In this document: piece by piece, positions 24,335-31,897 of the stretch
Numbering within the stretch: position 1 is the first letter of the stretch
Layout: each line of letters opens with the position of its first letter
Origin: Lentzea albidocapillata subsp. violacea
GTDB taxonomy: Bacteria > Actinomycetota > Actinomycetes > Mycobacteriales > Pseudonocardiaceae
DNA length: 64,000 nt
Reading direction: 5' to 3'
NCBI RefSeq assembly: GCF_900100275.1
Contig: NZ_FNET01000011.1
Span: forward strand, 124,001 to 188,000
Notes under the pieces: generated by a model
Told to the model about the DNA's origin: nothing
What the model saw: only the letters and a program-made list of their open reading frames with translations
Databases searched by the model: none
Program-made: the position numbers and the translations under genes

Positions 24335-25057
24335 ATGCCCAACTGCGTGCGATCGAAGAGGATCGCAGTGCACTCGCGGGAACGGCTCACCACCGATGCC
24401 GTCGCGAGCTGGCTCGACGCGCTACCTGGCTGGCTCGTCGTCGGCACCGCCTACTCACAGGCCGATCTCCTGCTGCTCTGCCGGCTTCGGCCTCCTGACG
24501 TCGTCGTCGGCCAGCTCGAACCGGAATCCCTGCCGGAAATTCCCCTTGTCCGGCTGTGCCCGGCTTCCGGACTCGCGTCTCTGCGCACCCAACTCGAACG
24601 CATCTCGCTCCCGCCCCAGCGCCGAAGCGGGCCGGGTGCGCTGACCGACCGCGAGATGGAGGTGCTCGCCCACGTCTGCTCCGGACTGTCCGCCGCGCAA
24701 CTGGCGGCCGTCCTGCGGCTCTCCCCGCACACGGTGGTCAACTACAAGCGCCGCATCTTCACCAAACTCGGCGTGCAGAGCCGGGTGCAGGCGGCCGCGG
24801 TGGTCTCACGGCTCGGCCTGGTGCGCTCGTCCTGCTCGGTGCCGGCCGCTCATGAGAACGTTCCCACGCTCACTCATCGGGAGCACGACATCCTCGACTC
24901 GATCGCGCGGGGTGAGTCGGTGCGACAGACCGCCCACGCGCTGGGGATCGCGGTGAAGACCGTGGAGTCGGAGCAACGGCAGCTGTTCTTCAAGCTGCGA
25001 GTGCACAATCGGTCGCAGGCGCTCTCGGAAGCGCAGCGACTCGGGCTGCTCACGTAG
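24335..25057 (+). CDS. Regulator with two LuxR-type HTH domains
   Basis: A 240-residue protein. Residues 1-95 resemble a degenerate receiver-like alpha/beta domain (LPGWLVVGTAYSQADLLLLC, PDVVVGQL) lacking clear phospho-acceptor motifs. Two GerE/LuxR HTH domains follow: LTDREMEVLAHVCSGLSAAQ with SPHTVVNYKRRIFTKLG, and LTHREHDILDSIARGESVRQ with AVKTVESEQRQLFFKL. One HTH per chain is normal; a tandem pair is unusual. ATG at 24335 lacks a good ribosome site. A LacI-type palindrome lies 93 bases upstream, and the peroxidase gene follows after 69 bases. Target genes unknown. Confidence 0.82.
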   Translation: MPNCVRSKRIAVHSRERLTTDAVASWLDALPGWLVVGTAYSQADLLLLCRLRPPDVVVGQLEPESLPEIPLVRLCPASGLASLRTQLERISLPPQRRSGPGALTDREMEVLAHVCSGLSAAQLAAVLRLSPHTVVNYKRRIFTKLGVQSRVQAAAVVSRLGLVRSSCSVPAAHENVPTLTHREHDILDSIARGESVRQTAHALGIAVKTVESEQRQLFFKLRVHNRSQALSEAQRLGLLT

Positions 25058-25126
25058 TTGTTTCGCGTCCCTGCATGGTTTTTCGTCCGTGCGGAGGCGA
25101 GTGATCTTGCAGAAAACTGCACCGAC

Positions 25127-26641
25127 ATGGGCAATCTCACCAGACGTGGATTTCTGGGAGGCGTCGCGGGCGCCGGTGCGGTGACATTGGCGCCCTCCCC
25201 TGCCGCCGCGCGGGTGGTCGCCGCTGAGGCGGCCACCTCGCCCCGGTTCTTCGGACGGATGTTCCCCGGGCTGCCGCCGTTCGCCGAGAACACGCCGCGC
25301 GTTCAGGACGCGTTGCGTGCGATGGGCGCACCGGGCGGGCCGTTGGACGCCAAGGATCCGTTGCACGAAGGACCTGTCCGGCTCATCACCAATCCGGAGC
25401 TGAGTCCTGGCAACCTCGACAACCCATTCAACACCGCGGGAACGACGTTCCTCGGGCAGTTCGTCGATCACGACTTCACGTTCGACCTCAACTCGCGGCT
25501 CGCGGTGCCGGCCGTGCCCGAGCAGAGTCCGAACACGCGGAATCCCACCCTGTCACTGGATTCCGTGTATGGCGGCGGTCCTGTCCTGTCGCCCCAGCTG
25601 TACGACTCCGGCGACCGGGCCAAGTTCCGGGTGGAGAACGGCGGGCTGTTCGAGGACCTGCCCCGGCGCTCTGATGGTGTGGCGATCATCGGGGACCCGC
25701 GCAACGACGAGAACCTGATGATCGCCGGGCTGCACGCGGCGTTCCTGTTGTTCCACAACCGGGTCGTGGACCGGCTGCGCGCCGAGGGTGTCCCCGGCGA
25801 TCGGGTCTTCGCTGACGCGCAGAGAACCGTTGTGTGGCACTACCAGTGGATCGTGGTGCACGAGTTACTGCCGCAGATCATCGGGTTCGGGATCACGCAG
25901 GACGTGCTCACGCACGGGCGGCGCTTCTACCGGCCGGCGCAGGGCGAGCACTTCATGCCGGTGGAGTTCCAGGGCGCGTGCTACCGGTTCGGGCACAGCC
26001 AGGTGCGGCCGTCGTACCGTGCGAACCTGAAGGGAGACAACGGTCAGCCGTTCTTCGGCTTCATCTTCGATCCCGTGGCCGAGGGACAGAGCGATCCGGT
26101 GGACCTGCGCGGCGGGCGGCGGGCGCGCCGGAGGTTCGTCGGGTGGCAGACGTTCTTCGACTTCGGGGACGGCCAGGTGCGGCCGAACAAGCGAGTGGAC
26201 ACGCACATCTCGACGCCGCTGTTCCGGCTGCCGCTCGGCGCGATCCCGGACGGTTCGCCGCCCGTTGCGCTACCGCAACGCAACCTGCTCAGGCACCTCA
26301 CGTGGTCCTTGCCGTCCGGGCAGGACATCGCTCGGGCGATGGGCATCCCGGTACTGGACTCGGTGCCGGAGCTGCGGGAGTTCGGCTTCGACCGATCGAC
26401 ACCGCTCTGGTACTACACGCTGCGCGAGGCCGAGACGCTCGGTGACGGCATCTCGCTCGCGGGCGCCTCCGCCCGGCTGGTCGGTGAGGTGTTCATCGGA
26501 CTGCTGCAGCTGGACCCCGAGTCGTACCTGAGGCAGCAGCCGAACTGGAAGCCGACGCTGCCGTCGCGGACCGCGGGCCAGTTCGGAACCGTCGACCTGC
26601 TCACGTTCGCCCGCGTCGATCCCGCGAGCCGCGGCCAATAG
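25127..26641 (+). CDS. Tat-exported animal-type haem peroxidase
   Basis: A 504-residue member of the animal haem peroxidase (peroxinectin-like) family. The N-terminus MGNLTRRGFLGGVAGAGAV is a Tat signal with the twin arginines. The distal site is FLGQFVDHDFTFD (His115), and the proximal region is WIVVHELLPQIIGFG (His245, ligand candidate). It probably oxidises halide or phenolic substrates with H2O2 outside the membrane. ATG at 25127 is chosen because it starts the Tat motif; no strong ribosome site is visible. Leu247 uses the rare TTA codon. It may share a transcript with the upstream LuxR-type gene. Confidence 0.9.
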   Translation: MGNLTRRGFLGGVAGAGAVTLAPSPAAARVVAAEAATSPRFFGRMFPGLPPFAENTPRVQDALRAMGAPGGPLDAKDPLHEGPVRLITNPELSPGNLDNPFNTAGTTFLGQFVDHDFTFDLNSRLAVPAVPEQSPNTRNPTLSLDSVYGGGPVLSPQLYDSGDRAKFRVENGGLFEDLPRRSDGVAIIGDPRNDENLMIAGLHAAFLLFHNRVVDRLRAEGVPGDRVFADAQRTVVWHYQWIVVHELLPQIIGFGITQDVLTHGRRFYRPAQGEHFMPVEFQGACYRFGHSQVRPSYRANLKGDNGQPFFGFIFDPVAEGQSDPVDLRGGRRARRRFVGWQTFFDFGDGQVRPNKRVDTHISTPLFRLPLGAIPDGSPPVALPQRNLLRHLTWSLPSGQDIARAMGIPVLDSVPELREFGFDRSTPLWYYTLREAETLGDGISLAGASARLVGEVFIGLLQLDPESYLRQQPNWKPTLPSRTAGQFGTVDLLTFARVDPASRGQ

Positions 26642-26644
26642 GGT
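26639..26644 (+). promoter_or_regulatory. -10-like hexamer before the nucleotidyltransferase
   Basis: TAGGGT begins at the stop codon of the peroxidase and lies 6 bases before GTG at 26651, suggesting a leaderless start that overlaps the previous gene. Confidence 0.35.
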
Positions 26645-26650
26645 TGGGTG

Positions 26651-27376
26651 GTGTTCACAGTTTCCGAACGCGACCAGCTGCGCCGCGACCTCGTCAACGC
26701 CGCCGACACCGACCCGCGCGTGGTCGGGGCGGCGTTGACAGGTTCGGCGGCCGTGGGCCGGGAAGACCGCTGGTCGGATATCGACTTCGCGCTGTCGATC
26801 GACCGCGAGCTGAACGCGGTGGTGGCCGACTGGACCGCGCTGATGTACGCGTGCGGCGCGGTCAGCCATCTCGACGTGCGGCGCGGCGCTGTCCTCTTCC
26901 GGGTTTTCCTGATGCGTTCGACGCTGCAGGTGGACATCGCGTTCTGGCCTTCCTCCGAGTTCGGCGCGACCGGGCCGACGTTCCGGCTGCTGTTCGGCGA
27001 GACCAACCACCTGCCGCCGTCCGGTCAGCCCGACCGCGCCGAGCTCATCGGGTTGGCCTGGCTGCACGGGTTGCACGCGCGGTCGTCCATCGCGCGCGGC
27101 CGCGGGTGGCAGGCGGTCTACATGATCAACGGGATGCGCGACCAGGTGATGTCGCTGTGGTGCCTTCGAGAGGGCGTGAACGCGGTGCAGGGGCGCGGGC
27201 TGGACGACCTGCGGGATGGCGGCGCGTTCGCGGGGACCTTGGTGCTGTCCACGCATCCTGACGAGCTGGCTCGTGCGTTTCATGTGTTGACCGGGCTGTT
27301 GCTTGGGGAGATCGATGAGCCGGAGCTGCGGGAGGCTGTCCGGGCGTTGTCACCTGCGGTTGGGGTGCAGCGCTGA
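26651..27376 (+). CDS. Nucleotidyltransferase domain protein
   Basis: A 241-residue protein with an N-terminal Pol-beta-like nucleotidyltransferase signature: TGSAAVGREDRWSDIDFALS (about residues 30-49), the G-S-x(n)-D-x-D metal site, and a later strand QVDIAFW that can supply the third acidic residue. The C-terminal half is helical. Members include aminoglycoside nucleotidyltransferase-like and toxin-like enzymes; the substrate here is unknown. Start is GTG 26651 or the adjacent GTG 26648; the first fits a -10 hexamer six bases upstream. Confidence 0.8.
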   Translation: MFTVSERDQLRRDLVNAADTDPRVVGAALTGSAAVGREDRWSDIDFALSIDRELNAVVADWTALMYACGAVSHLDVRRGAVLFRVFLMRSTLQVDIAFWPSSEFGATGPTFRLLFGETNHLPPSGQPDRAELIGLAWLHGLHARSSIARGRGWQAVYMINGMRDQVMSLWCLREGVNAVQGRGLDDLRDGGAFAGTLVLSTHPDELARAFHVLTGLLLGEIDEPELREAVRALSPAVGVQR

Positions 27377-27920
27377 GCAACCTGGGGCGCTGCTGGGGGA
27401 TGGCAGCCGCTCTCCGGAGCGGCGGCGCGGTGGCGCGGCGGCGCGGTGGCGCGGCGGCGCGCAGTTCTGGCATGCCGCGGGATCGGCGGTGGGCAGCCAC
27501 CCGTCGTGCGCTGCGGCAATGCGGTGGAGAGCAGTCCTGGCACGCCGCAGGAACGGCGGTGAGCGGCAACCCGCCCTCCGGAGCGACAGCGCGACAGCGA
27601 GCAGTCCCGGCACACCGCAGGATCCGCGGTGAGCGGCCACCCGTCCTCCCCTGCGACAGCGCGCAGCCCTGGCACACCGCGGGATCGGCGATGGACGGCG
27701 ACCCGTCCTCCGCTGCAACAACGCGACGGCGAGAAGCACCGGCCGCCAGGGAGGTGGTGGCTCACGCACCCACCGGGCGGCTGGTCGCACGATCACGTGA
27801 CCGGCGTGGTCAGGGGCCGTGCGGGCACAGACCTCCGGAGCGGCAGCACCGCGGTGAAGAACTCCGCACTGCCGCGAGGCGGCGCAAGCCGAGCGGTCGC
27901 GGCCGTGCTGTCCGCCGCGA
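27377..27920. other. Intergenic region with repeats, no convincing gene
   Basis: About 540 bases after the nucleotidyltransferase. It opens with a GC-rich run of GCGGTGGCGCGGCG-like short repeats (about 27420-27460), followed by the 70-base tandem repeats. Several open frames cross it on both strands, but they are Arg/Pro/Ala-rich, change character with the repeat phase, and lack ribosome sites, so I call no gene. The end of the convergent DUF4267 gene forms the right border. Confidence 0.6.
27461..27732. repeat. Four imperfect 70-bp tandem repeats
   Basis: Units: 27461-27530, 27531-27600, 27601-27662 (8 bases shorter) and 27663-27732. Each opens GCAGTYCYGGCAYRCCGC and contains a GATCGGCGGTGRGCGGC-like block and a CACCCGTCCTCC-like block. 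A degenerate fifth unit may precede them at about 27390-27460. The copies differ by scattered substitutions. Confidence 0.75.
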
Positions 27921-28316
27921 TCACGGGGCCGGCACTGGCTGAGGCCGTGCGGGCATCGTCTCCCGCAGCAGCAGGCCGGCGGTGAGCAGCACCAGCACGG
28001 CTGCCGAGCCGTGTACCGCCAGCGCGTAGCCGACGGTTCCGCCGTGTGTGATCACGGCGAGGCAGTCGCCGATCGGGATGATCGCGTCCGCGAGGACCAC
28101 CCAGCCCAGCGCTCGCCGCTGCTTCATCAGCAGGAGGATCAGGGCTGTCAGCGCGTACGCGATGTCGCGCACCCCCTTCACGACGTAGTAGCCGGTCGGG
28201 TCCACGATGCCGAATCCCGCCGCCGCTCCGTCGCCGTTGAGCAGGTAGCCCAGGCCGAAGTACAGCCCTGCCGCCACGACGAGCCAGGACATGACGGTGG
28301 TCAGCGTCAGCTTCAT
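27921..28316 (-). CDS. DUF4267-like four-helix membrane protein
   Basis: A 131-residue membrane protein with four hydrophobic segments (VMSWLVVAAGLYFGLGYLL; a segment around GVRDIAYALTALILLLM; GWVVLADAIIPIGDCLAVI; YALAVHGSAAVLVLLTAGLL). The pattern GxxDIxxGL-like with Asp in the second segment and DAIIPxGD in the third fits DUF4267. CGGAGG precedes the ATG at 28316. It is divergent from a TetR gene with three operator copies between them, so it is almost certainly TetR-controlled. Function unknown. Confidence 0.82.
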   Translation of the reverse strand: MKLTLTTVMSWLVVAAGLYFGLGYLLNGDGAAAGFGIVDPTGYYVVKGVRDIAYALTALILLLMKQRRALGWVVLADAIIPIGDCLAVITHGGTVGYALAVHGSAAVLVLLTAGLLLRETMPARPQPVPAP

Positions 28317-28334
28317 TGCATCCTCCGAGGGGAT

Positions 28335-28347
28335 CTAGCGGTGCTAG
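28335..28347. promoter_or_regulatory. TetR operator copy 1
   Basis: CTAGCGGTGCTAG, a 5-3-5 perfect palindrome. Positioned just upstream of the DUF4267 ribosome site on its promoter side. Confidence 0.65.
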
Positions 28348-28367
28348 CTATTGGAGCGACGCTAACA

Positions 28368-28380
28368 CTAGAGGTGCTCT
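28368..28380. promoter_or_regulatory. TetR operator copy 2 (degenerate)
   Basis: CTAGAGGTGCTCT, matching copy 1 at 10 of 13 positions, centred 33 bases from it and 18 bases from copy 3. Confidence 0.45.
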
Positions 28381-28385
28381 GATGT

Positions 28386-28401
28386 CTAGCGGTGCTAGAT
28401 T
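28386..28401 (+). promoter_or_regulatory. TetR operator copy 3 overlapping a -10 hexamer
   Basis: A second perfect CTAGCGGTGCTAG (28386-28398) overlaps TAGATT (28396-28401), which lies 7 bases before GTG at 28409. Repressor bound here would block RNA polymerase: autoregulation of a leaderless tetR transcript. Confidence 0.6.
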
Positions 28402-28408
28402 TGGTGGC

Positions 28409-28996
28409 GTGACCATCCAGAACCGGCGTGAGCGCGAGCGCGCCGAACGCCATCAGCTGATCATCGACGTTGCGCGGGACCTGGCCGAGGCGGAGGGCTG
28501 GGATGCGGTCACCACGCGTCGGCTTGCCGAGAAGGTCGAGTACAGCCAGCCGGTGCTCTACAGCCACTTCAAGGGCAAGGACGCGATCGTGCGCGCGGTC
28601 GCGATCCAGGGGTGTGGTGAGCTGGCCCGGCTGTTGCGGAAAGCCCGTCCGTCACGAGGGGAGTCACGGCTGCGGGCCGCGGCGGAGGCGTACCTGGAGT
28701 TCGCGCGACGAAGGCCCGCGCTCTACGACGCGATGTTCGTGCAGCAGTCCGACATCCCGTGGGGCACGGACGAGGTGCCGCAGGAACTGCTCGACGCGTT
28801 CGGGGAACTGGTCGCGGCGGTCGAGCCCGTTCGGGGCGAACGGGACCTGGAGGCGTTGACGGAGGTCTTCTGGAGTTCGCTGCACGGCATCGCGACGCTC
28901 ATGCAGGGCGGGAGACTGCGACCGGTGCACGACGAGACCCGCCTCGACCTGCTGCTAGGTGCGCTCAGCCTCGCAGAGCACGAAGACGGGCTTTGA
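28409..28996 (+). CDS. TetR/AcrR family regulator (second)
   Basis: A 195-residue repressor. The HTH reads AEAEGWDAVTTRRLAEKVEY then SQPVLYSHFKGKDAIVRAV; the C-terminal domain resembles TetR_C types (AYLEFARRRPALYDAMF, GTDEVPQELLDAF). I chose GTG at 28409 rather than ATG at 28382 because an operator copy would otherwise lie inside the gene, and TAGATT sits 7 bases upstream of the GTG. It represses, by inference, itself and the divergent DUF4267 gene. Its last 42 bases overlap the 3' end of the convergent methyltransferase-like gene. Confidence 0.87.
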   Translation: MTIQNRRERERAERHQLIIDVARDLAEAEGWDAVTTRRLAEKVEYSQPVLYSHFKGKDAIVRAVAIQGCGELARLLRKARPSRGESRLRAAAEAYLEFARRRPALYDAMFVQQSDIPWGTDEVPQELLDAFGELVAAVEPVRGERDLEALTEVFWSSLHGIATLMQGGRLRPVHDETRLDLLLGALSLAEHEDGL

Positions 28997-30115
28997 GCCG
29001 ATCCGGGTCAGCACGACCGTGGCCGACGCGGAACCGGAGAGCTTCAGGCGTTTGCGCATCGTGTTCGGGTCGACGTCCAGGCCGCGCACCAGGATCTCCA
29101 GCCGGCCGACCGAACGCGTCTTCAACAACGACTTGAGCGACTTCTCCGTGTAGTGCCCGTGTTCGAGCACGCGGAACGCCCGGATGCCAGGAGGTGGCTT
29201 GGACCCGCTCAGGTACGCGATGCGTTCGTCGAGCTGCCACAACCCGTGCCGGGCCGCGTAATGGCGCACCAGACCGGCGCGCACGACCGCGCCGTCCGGA
29301 TCGACGATCCACTCGCCGGGCGGAGCGACCGGGCAGTCGTCCGGTTCGGCGTCGGTCAGGGTCCACGAGTCGGAGCCGTGCAGAACGGAGGCGCGGCGCG
29401 TAACCCCGGGCGTGGCAAGGCCTCGCGTCCACAGGCAGGCTTCGCGGACCGCGCCGTCGAGGGACACGACCTCGATCTCGGCCGCCCACGGCGCGACGGC
29501 GAAGTCGATGCCGGGAGCGCACTTCACCGCGAGATCAACGCCCGAATAGACCTCGGACAGCTCGTCCAGCGGCGGCACGAAGTCCGAGGGGTTCCACTTG
29601 CGGCGCCCGGACGAGTCGCGGCGGGCGGGGTCCGCGGTGACGGCCGAAGCACGCGACACCGGACGCAGGGCATCGGCGACGACGACGAGCTGACCCGGAA
29701 CGTTGTTGCGCGCCATGGCAAGCCGCACCGGGTCGAGATCCGAGCCGACGCAGGCGGAGGCCACCTCGCTCAGCGCGAAGAGGTCCGCGCCGACCGAACA
29801 GGTGACGTCGTGCACCGAGCGACCGGCGAACCGCAGCGCGCGATGCCGGGCGACAGTGGAAGCCGTGGCCTGTTGCAGAGCGTCGTCGGTGAAGAGCCAC
29901 GACGCGGCCGAGTCCAGTTTGGACACCGCGCGACGCCGCAGCAGCACGGTTTCCACGACCGGGGCGAAACCGGGACCCAGCCGTCTGCGGGCCGTCTCGA
30001 CGTCGCGCAACCGGGAAGCGTCGGAGAACGGCAACGCGTCCACCTCGGCCAGCGCGGCAGTTCCGGCGGCAGAGCGCAGGAACGCCACGTCGGCAGTGGT
30101 GAACGCGTAGCCCAA
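28955..30115 (-). CDS. Class I methyltransferase-like protein with THUMP-like domain, Rv3037c-like
   Basis: A 386-residue protein. After a helical N-terminus, a Rossmann methyltransferase core appears: VHDVTCSVGADLFALSEVAS (SAM motif I region, about 99-118), SDLDPVRLAMARNN and VTADPARRD (DPxR). The C-terminal third (SLKSLLKTRSVGRLEILVRG and GSASATVVLTRIGSKPVFVL) resembles a THUMP-like RNA-binding domain. Substrate is therefore probably RNA, though Rv3037c has been listed with the MGLP cluster as a methyltransferase. One base separates its start from the stop of the gene at 30117-31073, and it continues the Rv3038c-echA17-Rv3041c order. Confidence 0.78.
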   Translation of the reverse strand: MGYAFTTADVAFLRSAAGTAALAEVDALPFSDASRLRDVETARRRLGPGFAPVVETVLLRRRAVSKLDSAASWLFTDDALQQATASTVARHRALRFAGRSVHDVTCSVGADLFALSEVASACVGSDLDPVRLAMARNNVPGQLVVVADALRPVSRASAVTADPARRDSSGRRKWNPSDFVPPLDELSEVYSGVDLAVKCAPGIDFAVAPWAAEIEVVSLDGAVREACLWTRGLATPGVTRRASVLHGSDSWTLTDAEPDDCPVAPPGEWIVDPDGAVVRAGLVRHYAARHGLWQLDERIAYLSGSKPPPGIRAFRVLEHGHYTEKSLKSLLKTRSVGRLEILVRGLDVDPNTMRKRLKLSGSASATVVLTRIGSKPVFVLCEAERT

Positions 30116-30116
30116 C

Positions 30117-31073
30117 TCAGGAAGTCTTCTTACCGGTGATCGACACGTTGTAGAACACCTCGCGCGGCAGCACCTTCGCGAGGACGTTCTGGTCGACCCA
30201 CGTGAGGTTCTGCCAGGTGCGGTAGGCGAACATCGCCCATCCGAAGCCCAGCTTCTCGCGCGGCACGGCGGACTCGAACGTGCGCACCGGCCAGCCGAAC
30301 AGAGCCGCGGACAGCTCGTCGGTCACCGCGCGGACGCCGACGGCACCGGCGCGACGAGCCGTGGCCTCCAGCTGGTCCGGGTCGAACGTGTGCAGGTCGA
30401 CCACGGCCTCCAGCGCGGCCGCGCGGGAGGACTCGTCGAGCTCCTCCTGCGGACGACGCCACTCGCCCAGCGCCGGCACGGCCTTGGTGATGTTGGTGGT
30501 CAGCCACCACGTCGCCTGGCCGAGCTTGCGGGCGTAGAAGTTGCCGATGTTCGTCGGGTCGCCCGCGAACACGAACTTGCCGCCGGGCTTCAGCACCCGC
30601 AGCACCTCGCGCATCGCCGCCTCCACATCCGGGATGTGGTGCAGCACCGCGTGCCCGACGACGAGGTCGAACGTGTTGTCGTCGTACGGGATGCGCTCGG
30701 CGTCGGCGACGCGGCCGTCGACGTCCAGCCCGAGGTGCTCGGCGTTGCGCAGCGCGACCTCGACCATGCCGGGCGACAGGTCGGTGACCGAGCCCTTCTT
30801 GATCACTTCGCCCTGCATCAGGTTCAGCAGGAAGAAACCCGTGCCGCAGCCCAGTTCCAGCGCGTGCTCGTACGGGCCGACGTCACCCGCGGCGGCGCGG
30901 AACCGGTCCGTCGCGTAGGTGATGCAGCGGTCGTCGTACGAGATCGACCACTTCTCGTCGTACGTGCCCGCTTCCCAGTCGTGGTAGAGCACCTGCGCGA
31001 GCTTGGTGTCCTTGTAGGCCGCCTCGACCTCTTCGGCGGTCGCGTGCGGGTTCGGTGCCGGATCAGTTGCCAC
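30117..31073 (-). CDS. SAM-dependent methyltransferase, Rv3038c-like
   Basis: A 318-residue class I methyltransferase. SAM motif I is ALELGCGTGFFLLNL (about residues 68-82), followed by VTDLSPGMVEVA, RVADAERIPYDDNTFDLVVG, and LKPGGKFVFAGDP. A long C-terminal extension (about 130 residues) is specific to this family. GTG at 31073 is preceded by AAAGGCG and overlaps the enoyl-CoA hydratase stop by 11 bases, so they are coupled. In M. tuberculosis the same neighbours are Rv3038c and echA17. The substrate is unknown; a lipid or ubiquinone/menaquinone-like acceptor is possible. Confidence 0.85.
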   Translation of the reverse strand: MATDPAPNPHATAEEVEAAYKDTKLAQVLYHDWEAGTYDEKWSISYDDRCITYATDRFRAAAGDVGPYEHALELGCGTGFFLLNLMQGEVIKKGSVTDLSPGMVEVALRNAEHLGLDVDGRVADAERIPYDDNTFDLVVGHAVLHHIPDVEAAMREVLRVLKPGGKFVFAGDPTNIGNFYARKLGQATWWLTTNITKAVPALGEWRRPQEELDESSRAAALEAVVDLHTFDPDQLEATARRAGAVGVRAVTDELSAALFGWPVRTFESAVPREKLGFGWAMFAYRTWQNLTWVDQNVLAKVLPREVFYNVSITGKKTS

Positions 31074-31842
31074 TGAAGTTCGCCTTTCCCGGACCGTTCG
31101 CGATGAACGACTCCACGCCATTCTTCTTGTCCTCGGTCGCGAACAACGCCGCGAAGAGGTGGCTTTCGAGCTTCAGGCCCGACTCCAGGTCGGTGTCGAG
31201 GCCACCGTCGACGGCGGCCTTCGTCGCGGCCAGCGCGAGCACGGGCCCGTTGACGAACTGCTTGGCCCACCGCACGGCCGCGGCGTACACGTCGTCGGGC
31301 GCCACGACCTCGTCGACCATGCCGATCTCGAGCGCCTCCTGCGCGCCGACGAACCGGCCGGTGTAGAGCAGGTCCTTGGTCTTCGACGGGCCGATCAACC
31401 GGGCGAGGCGCTGCGTGCCGCCACCGCCGGGGATCAGGCCGAGCAGGATCTCGGGCTGGCCGACCTTCGCGTTGTCACCGGCGATGCGGCGGTCGCAGCC
31501 GAGAGCGACCTCGAAGCCGCCGCCCAGCGCGTAGCCGGTGATCGCGGCGACCGTCGGCTTCGGCACCGAGGCCAGCGCGCCGAGAGCGTCGGACAGGCTC
31601 TTGGCCCGCAGCGTCATCTCGGCGTGGGAGATCTGCGCGAACTCCTTGACGTCCGCGCCGGCCGCGAAGACCTTCTCGCCGCCGTAGACGATGACCGCGT
31701 AGACGTCCGAACGCTCCGAGGCCTCCTTCGCGGCGGCCTGGAGCTCGGTCTGCACCTGCCGGTTCAGGGCATTCATCGGCGGCCGCTCCAGGCGGATCGT
31801 GCCGATCCCGTCCTCGACCTCAAGCCTCACGAACTCAGCCAC
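31063..31842 (-). CDS. Enoyl-CoA hydratase, EchA17-like
   Basis: A 259-residue crotonase-fold enzyme, expected to hydrate trans-2-enoyl-CoA in beta-oxidation. Landmarks: PPMNALNRQVQTEL, the CoA-oxyanion hole regions FAAGADVKEF and ALGGGFEVALGCDRRIA, then GLIPGGGGTQRLARLIG. Glu in GGGFEVALG and the GGGGTQRL motif (Gly where the second catalytic Glu often lies, LIPGGGG) should be weighed before assuming hydratase activity. GTG at 31842 has GGAGG seven bases upstream. Same order as echA17 in M. tuberculosis. Confidence 0.88.
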   Translation of the reverse strand: MAEFVRLEVEDGIGTIRLERPPMNALNRQVQTELQAAAKEASERSDVYAVIVYGGEKVFAAGADVKEFAQISHAEMTLRAKSLSDALGALASVPKPTVAAITGYALGGGFEVALGCDRRIAGDNAKVGQPEILLGLIPGGGGTQRLARLIGPSKTKDLLYTGRFVGAQEALEIGMVDEVVAPDDVYAAAVRWAKQFVNGPVLALAATKAAVDGGLDTDLESGLKLESHLFAALFATEDKKNGVESFIANGPGKANFSGN

Positions 31843-31897
31843 GCAGCCCTCCATCAGTTGTCGCGACAGCAGTGTCACGTTACCCGGCAGTAGCTTC

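Noticed and set aside
27461..27732. CRISPR array
   Set aside because: Units are contiguous 70-bp repeats without unique spacers or short conserved repeats, and no cas gene is present.
27400..27942. Possible protein genes in the 70-bp repeats
   Set aside because: Frames on both strands are equally open because of the repeat composition; none has a ribosome site or a stable protein repeat.
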